DNA from: Roseiarcus sp963780825
GTDB taxonomy: Bacteria > Pseudomonadota > Alphaproteobacteria > Rhizobiales > Beijerinckiaceae
Direction: 5' to 3'
NCBI GenBank assembly: GCA_963780825.1
Contig: CAWADL010000014.1
Span: 310,001-374,000, forward strand
DNA: 64,000 bases
Shown here: positions 55,910 through 64,000 of the stretch, piece by piece
How positions within the stretch are numbered: the first letter of the stretch is position 1
How the letters are laid out: every line of letters starts with the position of its first letter
Notes under the pieces: generated by a model
Database searches by the model: none
Told to the model about the DNA's origin: nothing
The model's input: the letters and a program-made list of their open reading frames with translations, nothing else
Position numbers and translations under genes: made by a program

Positions 55910-56671
55910 ATGGAAGAACGCACAAGTTCCTGGTCAGAGTTCGCGGGAAAAACCTTTATCGTTACCGGCGGCGGGAAGGGCCTGGGGCGGGGCATCGTCC
56001 GCGCCTTGATGGCGAACGGCGCCAAGGTTGTGATCGTCGGCCGGGATTTGGCCGCCGCGCGCGAGGCGGCGCGAGGCGGGGAGGCCGAGGCTATCGCCGC
56101 CGACGTTTCCTCGCCCGCGGATTGCGATCGTATCGTCGAGGCCGCCTACGCGCGCTTCGGCGCCGTCGACGGGCTGGTCAACAACGCCGCGTGGTTCGCC
56201 GTGGTCCCGCTCATCGAGGGGACGCCGGAGCAGACCTCGCGGATGATCGACACCAATCTGAAGGGGCCGTTGTTTCTCTCGAAAGCCTACGCGCGAAAGG
56301 TATTTGAGTGCGGCGCGACAGGCGCGATCGTCAATATCTCCAGCATCGCAGGCGCGCGGCCGGCGATGGGATGCGGTCTTTATTCTACTGCGAAGGCGGG
56401 TCTCGACATGCTCACCCGCTGCATGGCGCTCGAATGGACGCCGCGCGGCCTGCGCGTCAACGGCGTCGCCCCCGGCCATATCGAAACCGACGGCGTCCGC
56501 GCCGACTTCGAAGCCGGGCGCCTCGACGAGGCGAAGATGGTCGCCGCCATTCCCGCCCGCCGGATCGCCCAGCCCGGCGATATCGCCGAGGCAGTGCTGT
56601 TTCTGCTCAGCGATCGCGCGCGGCATGTGACGGGCGCGACGCTGACGGTCGATGGCGGCGAGGGCATGTGA
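55910..56671 (+). CDS. SDR-family oxidoreductase
   Basis: 253-residue classical short-chain dehydrogenase. The cofactor motif is TGGGKGLGRG, then NNAAWFAV, the serine block VNISSIAGAR and the catalytic pair YSTAKAG. The tail TGATLTVDGGEGM is typical. The Arg after beta-2 (VGRDL) suggests NADP preference. AAGGA precedes the ATG. Substrate unknown; no obvious operon partner, as flanking genes are on the minus strand. Confidence 0.87.
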   Translation: MEERTSSWSEFAGKTFIVTGGGKGLGRGIVRALMANGAKVVIVGRDLAAAREAARGGEAEAIAADVSSPADCDRIVEAAYARFGAVDGLVNNAAWFAVVPLIEGTPEQTSRMIDTNLKGPLFLSKAYARKVFECGATGAIVNISSIAGARPAMGCGLYSTAKAGLDMLTRCMALEWTPRGLRVNGVAPGHIETDGVRADFEAGRLDEAKMVAAIPARRIAQPGDIAEAVLFLLSDRARHVTGATLTVDGGEGM

Positions 56672-56753
56672 GCCCCCTGGGACCGCGCGCGTCCCGCGCG
56701 CTCTTGCGGCCGCACGTCGGCAAAGAGCGCGGACTGCCCCAGGGGGGTCCCAG
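56672..56753. repeat. Palindromic element, CCCCCTGGGACC family
   Basis: Arms CCCCCTGGGACC (56673-56684) and a complementary GGGGGGTCCCAG at the right end, enclosing GCGCGCGTCCCGCGCGC and CTCTTGC...GCAAAGAG pairings. It lies between the convergent SDR and CHAD genes and may end both transcripts. Confidence 0.65.
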
Positions 56754-56754
56754 T

Positions 56755-57624
56755 TCACGAAGCGTGCTTCCGGGGGTGAGCCAAATACGCGCCCATGCGG
56801 CGCACGAACGCGCCGGGCCGCTCCGCATACAGCCGTTCGAATTGCCCTCGCGCCCGCCGCTCGATCGGAACGCGCTTGGCGAACACGCAATCGACGATTT
56901 CTGCCGCAATCTCGCGCGGCGCTTCCTGGCACGACAGCGCGAACTCGCCCAGCATCGTCAGATCGCTATGATCCCCCAGCGCCGTCCGCAGCCGATGCAA
57001 CTCGGCAAGCTCGGCCGAAAACATCGGCGGCCACGCCGCCTGAAACAGCTCGCTCTGATGGAACAGGTCGATGACATGCCCGCGCAGGTCGTGCAGATCG
57101 TCGGCGTCCTCAGAGCCAAAGGCGCGTCGCCCGAGCTTCAGGCCGGCGCGATAGGTGGCCTTGAAGGAGGCCAGCAGCGGCGCCAGTTCTTCTTCGCCGA
57201 GGTCCCAGGATTGCGTCTTGCCGGCGGCCTCTGCAAGCAGTTCGCGAAACCGACCGATCCCGCTATCCACGGCGGCGCTGCGCAAGCGACCCCGTTCGAC
57301 GCCGATCGCCCGCATCAGGCAATCCTGCGCGATTTGCGAGGCGCCGAGGCCGCCGAGAACTCCGGGCATGACTTCGAGATCGCGCGCGGCGCCGACGCAC
57401 CGACGCGCCGCGTCGACCGCGCCGATCACGAAATAGACCTCAGGCCCAATGATCGGCGCAAACAACCGCGCGACCGAGGCCGATGACTTCAACGATTTGC
57501 GCGCATCATGCAGGTGCAGCGTATCTTCGTCTCCCGGCGCCGGAAATCGTCGCGACGCTTCGCTGAGCGAAGCTACGAGGCGAGTGCGCGCCCATGAAGT
57601 CCATGTGACGCGCTTTCGACTCAC
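56755..57624 (-). CDS. CHAD-domain protein
   Basis: About 289 residues from GTG 57624 (the open frame extends to 57759 inside the upstream gene). Conserved His-and-Lys helices of the CHAD fold are visible: LHDARKSLKSSASVARLF, DDLHDLRGHVIDLFH and ELHRLRTALGDHSDLTML. CHAD proteins bind inorganic polyphosphate and often localise to granules. The start overlaps the stop of the acyl-CoA ligase gene (GTGA), an unusual partner. No VTC-like or CYTH domain is fused. Confidence 0.85.
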   Translation of the reverse strand: MSRKRVTWTSWARTRLVASLSEASRRFPAPGDEDTLHLHDARKSLKSSASVARLFAPIIGPEVYFVIGAVDAARRCVGAARDLEVMPGVLGGLGASQIAQDCLMRAIGVERGRLRSAAVDSGIGRFRELLAEAAGKTQSWDLGEEELAPLLASFKATYRAGLKLGRRAFGSEDADDLHDLRGHVIDLFHQSELFQAAWPPMFSAELAELHRLRTALGDHSDLTMLGEFALSCQEAPREIAAEIVDCVFAKRVPIERRARGQFERLYAERPGAFVRRMGAYLAHPRKHAS

Positions 57625-59265
57625 GCGGGATCCGGCGCCAGCGCGCGCGCCCGTTCGCGCAACGCGTATTTCTGGATCTTGCCCGTGGACGTCTTCGGAA
57701 TCTCCGCGAACACCACGGTTCGCGGGCATTTGTAGCGCGCGAGCTTGCCCCGGCACCAATCAATCAACTCAGCCTCCGTCGCACTGTGGTCAGGCCGAAG
57801 CTCGACAAACGCACAAGGTGTCTCGCCCCATTTCTCGTCCGGTCTGGCGACGACGGCGGCCAGCCCGACGGCCGGATGCTGAAACAGCGCGTCCTCGACC
57901 TCGATCGAGGAAATATTCTCGCCGCCGGAGATGATGATGTCCTTCGATCGGTCGCGCAACTGAACGTAGCCATCGGGGTGCTTGACGCCGAGATCGCCGG
58001 AGTGGAACCAGCCCCCGGCAAAAGCGGCGTCGGTGGATTTCTTGTTCTTCAAGTAGCCTTTCATCACGACATTGCCGCGAAACATCACTTCGCCCATCGT
58101 CTCCCCGTCCGCGGGCACGCTCGTCATCGTCTCCGGGTCCATCACGTCGAGGCCTTCGAGCGCGTGATAGCGCACGCCCTGGCGAGACTTCAGCGCCGCC
58201 TGTTCAGGGCCGGGCAGATCGCTCCACTCCTCCTTCCAATCGTTGACAACGGCGGGTCCGTAGGTCTCGGTCAGTCCGTAGAGATGCGTCACTTCGAACC
58301 CTGCCTCGCGCATGGCTTCGAGCACGGCCGCAGGCGGAGGCGCCGCGGCGGTGAAAAAGCGTACGACATGCGACAGCGGCCGCTTTTCCGCTTCGCTCGC
58401 GTTGAGCAGGATCTGCATGACGATCGGCGCGCCGCACAGATGCGTCACCCGATGCTCGGCGATCGCCTCATACATGGCGTTGGCGCGCACTTGTCGCAGG
58501 CACACGTGCGTGCCCGCCTTGACGCTGACCGACCACGGGAAACACCAGCCGTTGCAATGAAACATCGGCAGCGTCCAGAGATAGACGGGATGCCGGTCCA
58601 TGTCCGCGGTGACGACGTTGCCGACGGCAAGCAGGTTGGCGCCGCGATGGTGATAGACGACGCCCTTGGGATCGCCGGTCGTGCCCGATGTATAGTTGAG
58701 CGAGATCGCGTCCCATTCGTCGAGCGGCGCCGTGCGCTGATAGCTTTCGTCGCCGGTAGATAGAAACGCCTCGTATTCGATGGCGCCGATGCGCGCGCCG
58801 GGGCCGTCATATTCGGGATCGTCATAGTCAATGACGAACGGAGCGGTTTTTACGAGCTTCAACGCCTCGGTCATCAGGCTCGAAAACTCGCGGTCGACGA
58901 TGAGGATCTTCGCCTCCCCGTGCTCAAGCATGAAAGCCAGCGCCGGCGCGTCGAGCCGCGTGTTGAGTGTGTTCAGCACGCCGCCTGTCATCGGCACACC
59001 GTAGTGGCATTCGAGCATGGCCGGCGTGTTGGCGGCGATGACCGCCACTGTATCGCCGCGGCTTGACGCCTTTCACGGCGAGCGCCGAGGCGAGGCGCTG
59101 ACAGCGTGCGTGAAACTCGCGGTAAGTCCTGCGCAGCGGGCCGTGCACGATCGCAAGGCGATCGGGGAAAACCGCCGCGGCGCGTTCGAGTAGAGTCAGC
59201 GGAGTCAGCGGCTGGTGGTTGGCGGGGTTTTGGTCGAGATCGCGATCGAAGATGTTCGGGCTCAT
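57621..59265 (-). CDS. Acyl-CoA synthetase (AMP-forming), frameshifted near N-terminus
   Basis: About 548 residues activating a carboxylic acid to its CoA thioester via acyl-AMP. The AMP-binding loop is SLNYTSGTTGDPKGVVYHH, followed by YGLTETYGPAVV, GGWFHSGDLG, DRSKDIIISGGENISSIEVE and the catalytic Lys near KTSTGKIQK. The subgroup resembles medium-chain and methylmercaptopropionate CoA ligases (DmdB-like). The frame breaks near 59058; removing one C joins LAVKGVK to RGDTVAVIAANTPAM. ATG 59265 (MSPNIFDRDLDQNPAN) is the expected start. It could feed the beta-oxidation enzymes at 13.6-20.2 kb. Confidence 0.92.
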
Positions 59266-59699
59266 GGCGCCTCCCGGGCCTGACGAACCATCATAGTCGC
59301 GCTCTCGGCCCGAAATATACCCCGTCACACGTATTTTCCTGCAGGAGAGCGCGGTTCGGCAATTCCCACAAGTGGAGGCGGTTCGCGCATTTTTACGCGG
59401 GTGCCGGTCGCCGATGAGGGGATGGCGATGACTGATAATCGCTCGCACGGATGGCAACCGGTAGGATTTTCGCCGCCGGAGGTTGAGTGGTGATGGTTAG
59501 TTGCGTGGTCAGCATCAGGTGAGGAAGGCGGTTACGATCAACACAGGGCGGATTGCCTTGATTAACGAGGTATGGAGCATAGCCCGATCTTAGTTGACCA
59601 ACCCTGCGATGGTTCAAATTCTGAGCATGATTGTCTTTCGTGAAATTAGCAATCGCTACCAACGTACGATCATTACTGACGTACGCACCTCTCGAAGGA
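59266..59699. other. Intergenic region with drop in GC content
   Basis: 434 bp between the acyl-CoA ligase and plsC with no supportable gene. From about 59400 the sequence becomes clearly less GC-rich than to the left, and no palindromic repeat families are seen from here to the end of the window. A 108-codon minus-strand open frame overlapping the plsC end is not convincing. Confidence 0.5.
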
Positions 59700-60488
59700 T
59701 CAAAACGCTTTGCGTGCATTCGTACGCGTTTGGCCTCTTCGGCCCATCATTTTCTGGTGTCGCAGCGCGGCCTCGGTATTGCGAGCAAGCGCCTTACGAT
59801 CCCCGGCCTCGTCCCATGGGATAACATCACCGTAGCAGACGTCGCAGTGGACCCCGCCGCAAGCTAGAACTCTCCACAGCGATGGCCAAAACGCCATATC
59901 GCCATACCAGGCGATGGTCGGCAAGTATCGACGCGTCGCTGGCAAACCTCCGATGGCGCGGTAATGGAGATAGACGGGCTGCACGGTCGCGTGCGCCTGC
60001 CGCGCTGCCTCAAAATGTGAAGATCGAAATGGTAGAAGCCGCGCGCCATCGTTCGTCGTCGCTTCGGCGAACACCACGACTGGGGTCGCCGCGCTCAGGC
60101 GCCGAGCAATCTCCAGGTTGACAGCAGGGATGCAGCGATTTCGCGTGCGGTCGACATAAACTGCCCCCTGCAAGTCGATGAGCCAACGCGACCAACGATT
60201 GGCGCCAAGCTCCTTTTTAGCCAGAAATGCAATCGGCTCCGTCGCGCCAAGTACTAGAACGTCGAGCCATGAAACATGATTGGCGGCGACCAGCCGCTGC
60301 CCTGGCCCAGGTGCGCCGAGCCGTGTCAACTTCACTCTAAGAACAGCACACAAGAGACGATGCAATCCAACCGAGGCGTTCGGCATCGCGGAGCAATCGA
60401 AGCGGCGTACGAACACGGTAAGCGAAGCAGCGAAGCCTACATAAAGCGTTGCCACCAACAAACCCACCACGAGACGCAAGCGCAGCAT
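59700..60488 (-). CDS. plsC: 1-acyl-sn-glycerol-3-phosphate acyltransferase
   Basis: 262-residue membrane-bound lysophospholipid acyltransferase. An N-terminal membrane helix (LVVGLLVATLYVGFAASL) precedes the catalytic NHVSWLD (HX4D) near residue 71, KKELGANRWSRWL, and the substrate motif FAEATTNDG, a variant of FPEGT. It makes phosphatidic acid from lysophosphatidic acid and acyl-donor. It is last in a minus-strand series argB-tsaB-rimI-plsC with small gaps. tsaB-rimI followed by plsC is a familiar alphaproteobacterial neighbourhood. Confidence 0.9.
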   Translation of the reverse strand: MLRLRLVVGLLVATLYVGFAASLTVFVRRFDCSAMPNASVGLHRLLCAVLRVKLTRLGAPGPGQRLVAANHVSWLDVLVLGATEPIAFLAKKELGANRWSRWLIDLQGAVYVDRTRNRCIPAVNLEIARRLSAATPVVVFAEATTNDGARLLPFRSSHFEAARQAHATVQPVYLHYRAIGGLPATRRYLPTIAWYGDMAFWPSLWRVLACGGVHCDVCYGDVIPWDEAGDRKALARNTEAALRHQKMMGRRGQTRTNARKAF

Positions 60489-60496
60489 CGCTCAAC

Positions 60497-60979
60497 TCAA
60501 GTTAATTCGCGTCGCATAACAAGCGCCGTCGCGGGCTCTCCATCCGGCAGCGCATAGTATCCCCTGCGCTCCCCGATCCGGACGAATTGAAAACGCTTGT
60601 AGAGCGCGAGTGCGGCTGTGTTGCCGGCGTCGACCTCGAGGAATATTTGTTTGGCGCCCGCAACGGCGACTTGACTGAGATGGGCATGCAGCAAATCCCG
60701 GCCGATGCCACCATTTCGCAGATTGGCATCAATGACGATCGTTAGGATTTCCGCCTCGTCGGCGGCGAGTCGTGAAAGCGCGAAACCCCTTAGCCGTGCA
60801 TTTGCCGGATCGAGTGCGGCCGTGCCCACGGCGTTGGGGTTCGAAATCAGACTCTCTAGTTCGCTCTCGATCCACGGAGAGGCGAAGCCGCGGGCGTGAA
60901 TGCGCGCGCAATCCACTGCTTGGACGGCGCGCAGGGGTCGCAGAACAGAAGGTGTGGGTTGGCGCCGCGCGAATATCAT
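60497..60979 (-). CDS. rimI: Ribosomal-protein-alanine N-acetyltransferase RimI-like
   Basis: 160-residue GNAT protein. The acetyl-CoA loop region is NLRNGGIGRDLLHAHL, followed by IFLEVDAGNTAALALYKRFQ and the RRGYYALPDGEPA end, as in RimI. It lies 31 bp downstream of tsaB, the usual partner. RimI acetylates the N-terminus of ribosomal protein S18, but GNAT specificity is inferred from context. Confidence 0.9.
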   Translation of the reverse strand: MIFARRQPTPSVLRPLRAVQAVDCARIHARGFASPWIESELESLISNPNAVGTAALDPANARLRGFALSRLAADEAEILTIVIDANLRNGGIGRDLLHAHLSQVAVAGAKQIFLEVDAGNTAALALYKRFQFVRIGERRGYYALPDGEPATALVMRRELT

Positions 60980-61010
60980 TGGACCTCAAATATAGCGCCA
61001 ACGAAGCAAG

Positions 61011-61700
61011 CTATAAGTCAGTGCGCGCTATTGTCTCGTCGCGTGGGGGATGTGCGTCGGGCGGCTTGACATAGAATGGACGCGCTGGCCAGGCGCTGGG
61101 GTCTGCGGCAAATCCGATGCGGGCAATGGCCACCACATCTGGATAGGCTGAGCCTGCGCTAGCATCGACATCCAACCCAGCACGGCGAGCTTCCTCGGCA
61201 AGAAGGGGAGCCGCATCGCCTACAATTCGTGCGGTGCTTCCACCGATCGCGCGCACCGCGTCTCGCAAGGAAATGAGTCGTGGTGAGAAGATCTGCTTAG
61301 CTTTCGAGTCGATGAGGTGAAAATAGACCTGCCCGTTACCCGCGTCGATTACCGAAGCAATAACGCCGGGGCGTGGATCGTCCAACATGGGGCCCGCGTA
61401 AGCGATCAAAGTCGAAACGCCAACAACGGGTATCTCCAGCGTCAGCGCTATCGCTTTCGCCATTGCAACGCCAATACGCAATCCTGTGAAAGATCCAGGC
61501 CCAACTGCCACAGCGATTTTTCCGAGCGACGACGCGCCGCCCTCGATCTCACCCAATAAGCGTTCGATCATGGTCGCCAACGCTTCCGCGTGACCACGCT
61601 GCATAGGCACGCTTTCGCGCGCAAGCGCGCGGCGTACCGTTCCATCATAAACCGCCGCCGAACACGCGCCCCGGGACGTGTCAATTGCCAGCAACCGCAT
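61011..61700 (-). CDS. tsaB: tRNA threonylcarbamoyladenosine biosynthesis protein TsaB
   Basis: 229 residues with MRLLAIDTSRGACSAAVYDG at the start and AVGPGSFTGLRIGVAMAKAI, the signature of TsaB/YeaZ. It is a partner of TsaD in forming t6A on tRNAs that read ANN codons. The frame is intact. The upstream argB stop is two bases away, which suggests a shared transcript. Confidence 0.95.
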   Translation of the reverse strand: MRLLAIDTSRGACSAAVYDGTVRRALARESVPMQRGHAEALATMIERLLGEIEGGASSLGKIAVAVGPGSFTGLRIGVAMAKAIALTLEIPVVGVSTLIAYAGPMLDDPRPGVIASVIDAGNGQVYFHLIDSKAKQIFSPRLISLRDAVRAIGGSTARIVGDAAPLLAEEARRAGLDVDASAGSAYPDVVAIARIGFAADPSAWPARPFYVKPPDAHPPRDETIARTDL

Positions 61701-61702
61701 GG

Positions 61703-62593
61703 CTACCTCGTGATAAGTGTGCCGGCACCGTGATCGGTAAGCAATTCGATCAGCACGGCATGCGGAATCTTGCCATCGAGAATGACAACGCCTTCAACAC
61801 CACGCTCCACAGCGTAAATACAGGTTTCAACCTTCGGGATCATGCCGCCTGTTATCGTGCCGTCCGCAATCAATTCGCGGATCTGATCGACTTTCAGCTC
61901 CTTGATAAGCTTCTTCTCTTTGTCGAGCACCCCTGGCACATCCGTCAAGAACAAAAGGCGTTTGGCCTTCAACGCGCCAGCGATTGCGCCAGCAAAGGTA
62001 TCGGCATTGACATTGTACGTCTCTCCATCGGCCGCCGCAGCGACGGGCGCCAGAACCGGAATGAGGTCGCGTCCGAGGACTTGTTCGAGCACGGTGACGT
62101 CGATCTTGTCAGGTTCACCGACGAAGCCGAGATCAACTGGTGGTTCGCCGTCGCCGCCCTCATGCGGGCGTGTGACCTTGCGGGCCGTTACCATGTTACC
62201 GTCTTTGCCGCATAGACCGATCGCACGGCCCCCTTGCGCGTTGATGGCGCCGACCAGTTGTTTGTTGATGGACCCTGCCAGGACCATCTCGACAATCTCT
62301 ACGGTTGCCTTGTCGGTGATGCGCAAACCGTCGGAAAATCTCGATTCGATTCCAAGCTTCTTCAACATGGATCCGATCTGTGGGCCCCCGCCATGCACGA
62401 CGACAGGATTGACCCCGGACTGCTCAAGCAAAACCATGTCGCGCGCGAAGTTGCGTTCGCCCTGCTCGTCTCCCATGGCGTGGCCACCGTATTTCACGAC
62501 GATGGTGGAATCGTCATACCGCAGCATGTGCGGCAGCGCCTGCACAAGGATTTCTGACTGCTCCTGCGGGCTTACTTTTGTTGCGGCAGACAT
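61703..62593 (-). CDS. argB: Acetylglutamate kinase
   Basis: 296 residues; phosphorylates N-acetylglutamate in arginine synthesis. VVKYGGHAMGDEQ, NPVVVHGGGPQIGSMLKKLG and LTDVPGVLDKE are typical, as is the C-terminal GGMIPKVETCIYAVERG. The N-terminal helix fits the hexameric, arginine-inhibited type. In Alphaproteobacteria argB often follows the engB/yidC group; here it is two bases from tsaB, so the local order is unusual. Confidence 0.95.
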   Translation of the reverse strand: MSAATKVSPQEQSEILVQALPHMLRYDDSTIVVKYGGHAMGDEQGERNFARDMVLLEQSGVNPVVVHGGGPQIGSMLKKLGIESRFSDGLRITDKATVEIVEMVLAGSINKQLVGAINAQGGRAIGLCGKDGNMVTARKVTRPHEGGDGEPPVDLGFVGEPDKIDVTVLEQVLGRDLIPVLAPVAAAADGETYNVNADTFAGAIAGALKAKRLLFLTDVPGVLDKEKKLIKELKVDQIRELIADGTITGGMIPKVETCIYAVERGVEGVVILDGKIPHAVLIELLTDHGAGTLITR

Positions 62594-63173
62594 TGCGGCT
62601 CCGGGGCAGCTCTATCGTGAGGCCTTCTAGCGGTGCGCGCGAGGGCGGGCAATCGCGTGCTCCCGTGAGCGTTTTGGCCAGAAATTACCGGTACCCGAGC
62701 TAGTGTGCTCGGCGCTGCGTTCGGGCGATTGTGGTTGCGTGAGGTCGGCGCGTGGGCGTAACTGCCTTGTGGGTATCGGAGCGTGCCGATGACACCTTCG
62801 AACTGGTAGATCAGTCAAAACTTCTTGAGCTGCTCAGGCGTCGAGAAATCGGTCTCGGCGCCGCTAGTACCGGCCGAATATTTGTAAGGCAGCCCGACCG
62901 ATTATGATTAGTTGGGTAATGGGAGCAGACCCGCAGCGCGCCGAGCCTACCTCGAAGTAACCCTCTTACGCTCGACAAAACCCTCTCTTTCACCATTCTT
63001 GGTTAGACGATAAAGTGTAGATACGTCGACGACACCCTAACCACCGACAAAGAACGTGTGCTTATGACGCGTTCCCTAAATCATGAATCCTGTCACCGGT
63101 GCGAGCGAACCGGACTCCTCGATGTTCTCCGAACTCCGGGATCTGCTTCGCTCCCGATCAGGAATATACCTGA
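62594..63173. other. Gene-poor region with possible gene remnant
   Basis: 580 bp with no complete gene. On the minus strand, 62815-62904 reads SVGLPYKYSAGTSGAETDFS then TPEQLKKF and a stop, with a stop in frame directly upstream. It looks like a protein tail and may be a remnant; I cannot name its family. A weak hairpin GATCAGG...CCTGATC (63156-63175) overlaps the mttB-family stop codon and could act as a terminator. No tRNA was found. Confidence 0.4.
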
Positions 63174-64000
63174 TCAGTAATTCGCATCCGGCATAGACGC
63201 CTTTCGTCTGTCGACATACTCCCGCAGCGCCTCGTCTACGCCAGGATCGATAGTCGGGGGCACATAATTCTCGAGCATTTTTTTCCAAACTGCATTTGCA
63301 CGCGTGGCCGCGTTCTTCGAACCTTCCTCGGTCCATTGCTCGACCGAATTGTTGTCGGCGATGTTGGAGCGGTAGAACGCCGTCTCGAAGTTGGCCTGAG
63401 TGTGCGCGCAACCAAGGAAGTGGCCCCCGGGCTCGACCTGAGTGAACGCCTCCATGGCCTGACCGTTTGGGCTGAGATCGATACCTTTAGCGAGCGCATG
63501 CATCGCGCCAAGCTGGTCGAAATCCATGACGAATTTCTCGTAGGAAGCGGAAAGGCCGCCTTCTAACCATCCCGCTGCGTGGAGAACGAAATTCGCGCCC
63601 GCAAGCAATGTGGGCAGCAGCGTTTGTGCGCTTTCATAGGCGGCCTGAGCGTCGGGGATTTTCGAAGCGCATAACGACCCCCCGGTGCGAAAAGGCATAT
63701 TCATCCGCCGCGCGAGCTGCCCTGCGCCAAATATGGCGAGCGCCGCTTCAGGCGTCCCGAAAGTTGGTGCGCCGGATTGCATCGATAACGTGGAAACGAA
63801 GGTGCCAAAGATGACAGGCGCGCCGGGCCGAACAAGCTGGCAGAAGGCTGTGCCGGCCATCACTTCCGCCAGCACTTGCGTCAAAGTGCCCGCCACTGTC
63901 ACAGGACTCATGGCGCCTGAGAGGATGAACGGCGTGATTATGCAAGCCTGATTGGCGCGCGAGTAGGCTTCGGCCGCGCCGAGCATGGTCGAGTCCCAAA
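63174..64000 (-). CDS. Trimethylamine methyltransferase (MttB) family protein, 3' part
   Basis: C-terminal 275 residues of a corrinoid-protein methyltransferase of the MttB superfamily; the gene continues past the right edge (WDSTMLGAAEAYSRANQA is read at the border). Blocks MSPVTVAGTLTQVLAEVMAG, RPGAPVIFGTFVSTLSM, MNMPFRTGGSLCASKIPDA and EPGGHFLGCAHTQANFETAF are typical. In this part no in-frame amber codon is seen, so it probably belongs to the non-pyrrolysine members, which demethylate glycine betaine or related quaternary amines. No corrinoid protein gene is within the window. Confidence 0.85.
   Translation of the reverse strand, partial: WDSTMLGAAEAYSRANQACIITPFILSGAMSPVTVAGTLTQVLAEVMAGTAFCQLVRPGAPVIFGTFVSTLSMQSGAPTFGTPEAALAIFGAGQLARRMNMPFRTGGSLCASKIPDAQAAYESAQTLLPTLLAGANFVLHAAGWLEGGLSASYEKFVMDFDQLGAMHALAKGIDLSPNGQAMEAFTQVEPGGHFLGCAHTQANFETAFYRSNIADNNSVEQWTEEGSKNAATRANAVWKKMLENYVPPTIDPGVDEALREYVDRRKASMPDANY

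Noticed and set aside
59393..59719. 108-codon minus-strand open frame after plsC
   Set aside because: No recognisable motif or ribosome binding site, overlaps the plsC end, and composition looks non-coding.
62594..63173. tRNA or riboswitch in the gap before the mttB-family gene
   Set aside because: No T-loop GTTCGANTC with matching acceptor arms and no known riboswitch core could be found by eye.
63174..64000. Pyrrolysine-containing MttB
   Set aside because: No in-frame amber codon is seen in the visible C-terminal part and no pyrrolysine genes are in the window; the missing N-terminal part leaves this not fully excluded.

Overview
The window looks like a chromosome segment of an alphaproteobacterium of the order Hyphomicrobiales (Rhizobiales), probably from the Beijerinckiaceae/Methylocystaceae/Bradyrhizobium side. 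The evidence is high GC with GC-rich third positions, a complete Tad/Cpa pilus locus, a Usg-like gene, a DUF2865-like gene, and several families of intergenic palindromes typical of that group, including one that translates as SLRAQRSNP. Genus cannot be fixed from sequence alone.

Layout. 0-6 kb: 3' part of purA, a proline-rich membrane protein, a B12-binding radical SAM enzyme, a Nudix hydrolase, a Crp/Fnr regulator and a single-domain response regulator. 6.3-9.8 kb: an Opp-type ABC importer (two permeases, two ATPase domains). 10.2-13.4 kb: pyrB and an exported tannase/feruloyl-esterase-family enzyme. 13.6-20.2 kb: a beta-oxidation set (DmdC-like acyl-CoA dehydrogenase, thiolase, FadB-type bifunctional enzyme), with a GFA-fold protein and a small exported protein interspersed. 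20.4-23.3 kb: a putative sugar-acid operon (epimerase-type dehydrogenase, SDR, enolase-superfamily dehydratase), then a TetR regulator and proC. 25-28.7 kb: a DUF2865-like protein, exbB-exbD-tonB, and usg. 28.9-37.7 kb: dnaE, a secreted-type beta-repeat protein, an RraA-family protein, heme oxygenase and uvrD. 37.7-46.9 kb: the Tad locus flp-cpaA / cpaBCDEF-tadB-tadC, all on the minus strand. 47-59.3 kb: a DUF4239-like membrane protein, two methyltransferases around a glycosyltransferase, two paralogous MFS exporters around a methyltransferase and a flavodoxin-fold reductase, an SDR, a CHAD protein and an acyl-CoA ligase. 59.7-64 kb: plsC, rimI, tsaB, argB and the 3' part of an mttB-family gene, in visibly lower-GC sequence without the repeat families.

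Two features dominate. First, more than 25 coding frames are broken by single-base shifts, and every one resolvable from conserved protein context is a net +1 insertion. This looks like residual insertion-type sequencing error rather than gene decay, so broken genes are annotated over their reconstructed span. Second, most intergenic gaps are filled by inverted repeats of at least six families, some nested inside one another.

No clear new defence or biosynthetic system was found. The best leads are the nested palindromes, the low-GC beta-repeat protein with a perfect operator-like inverted repeat upstream, and the MFS/methyltransferase/reductase cluster at 48.5-55.8 kb.
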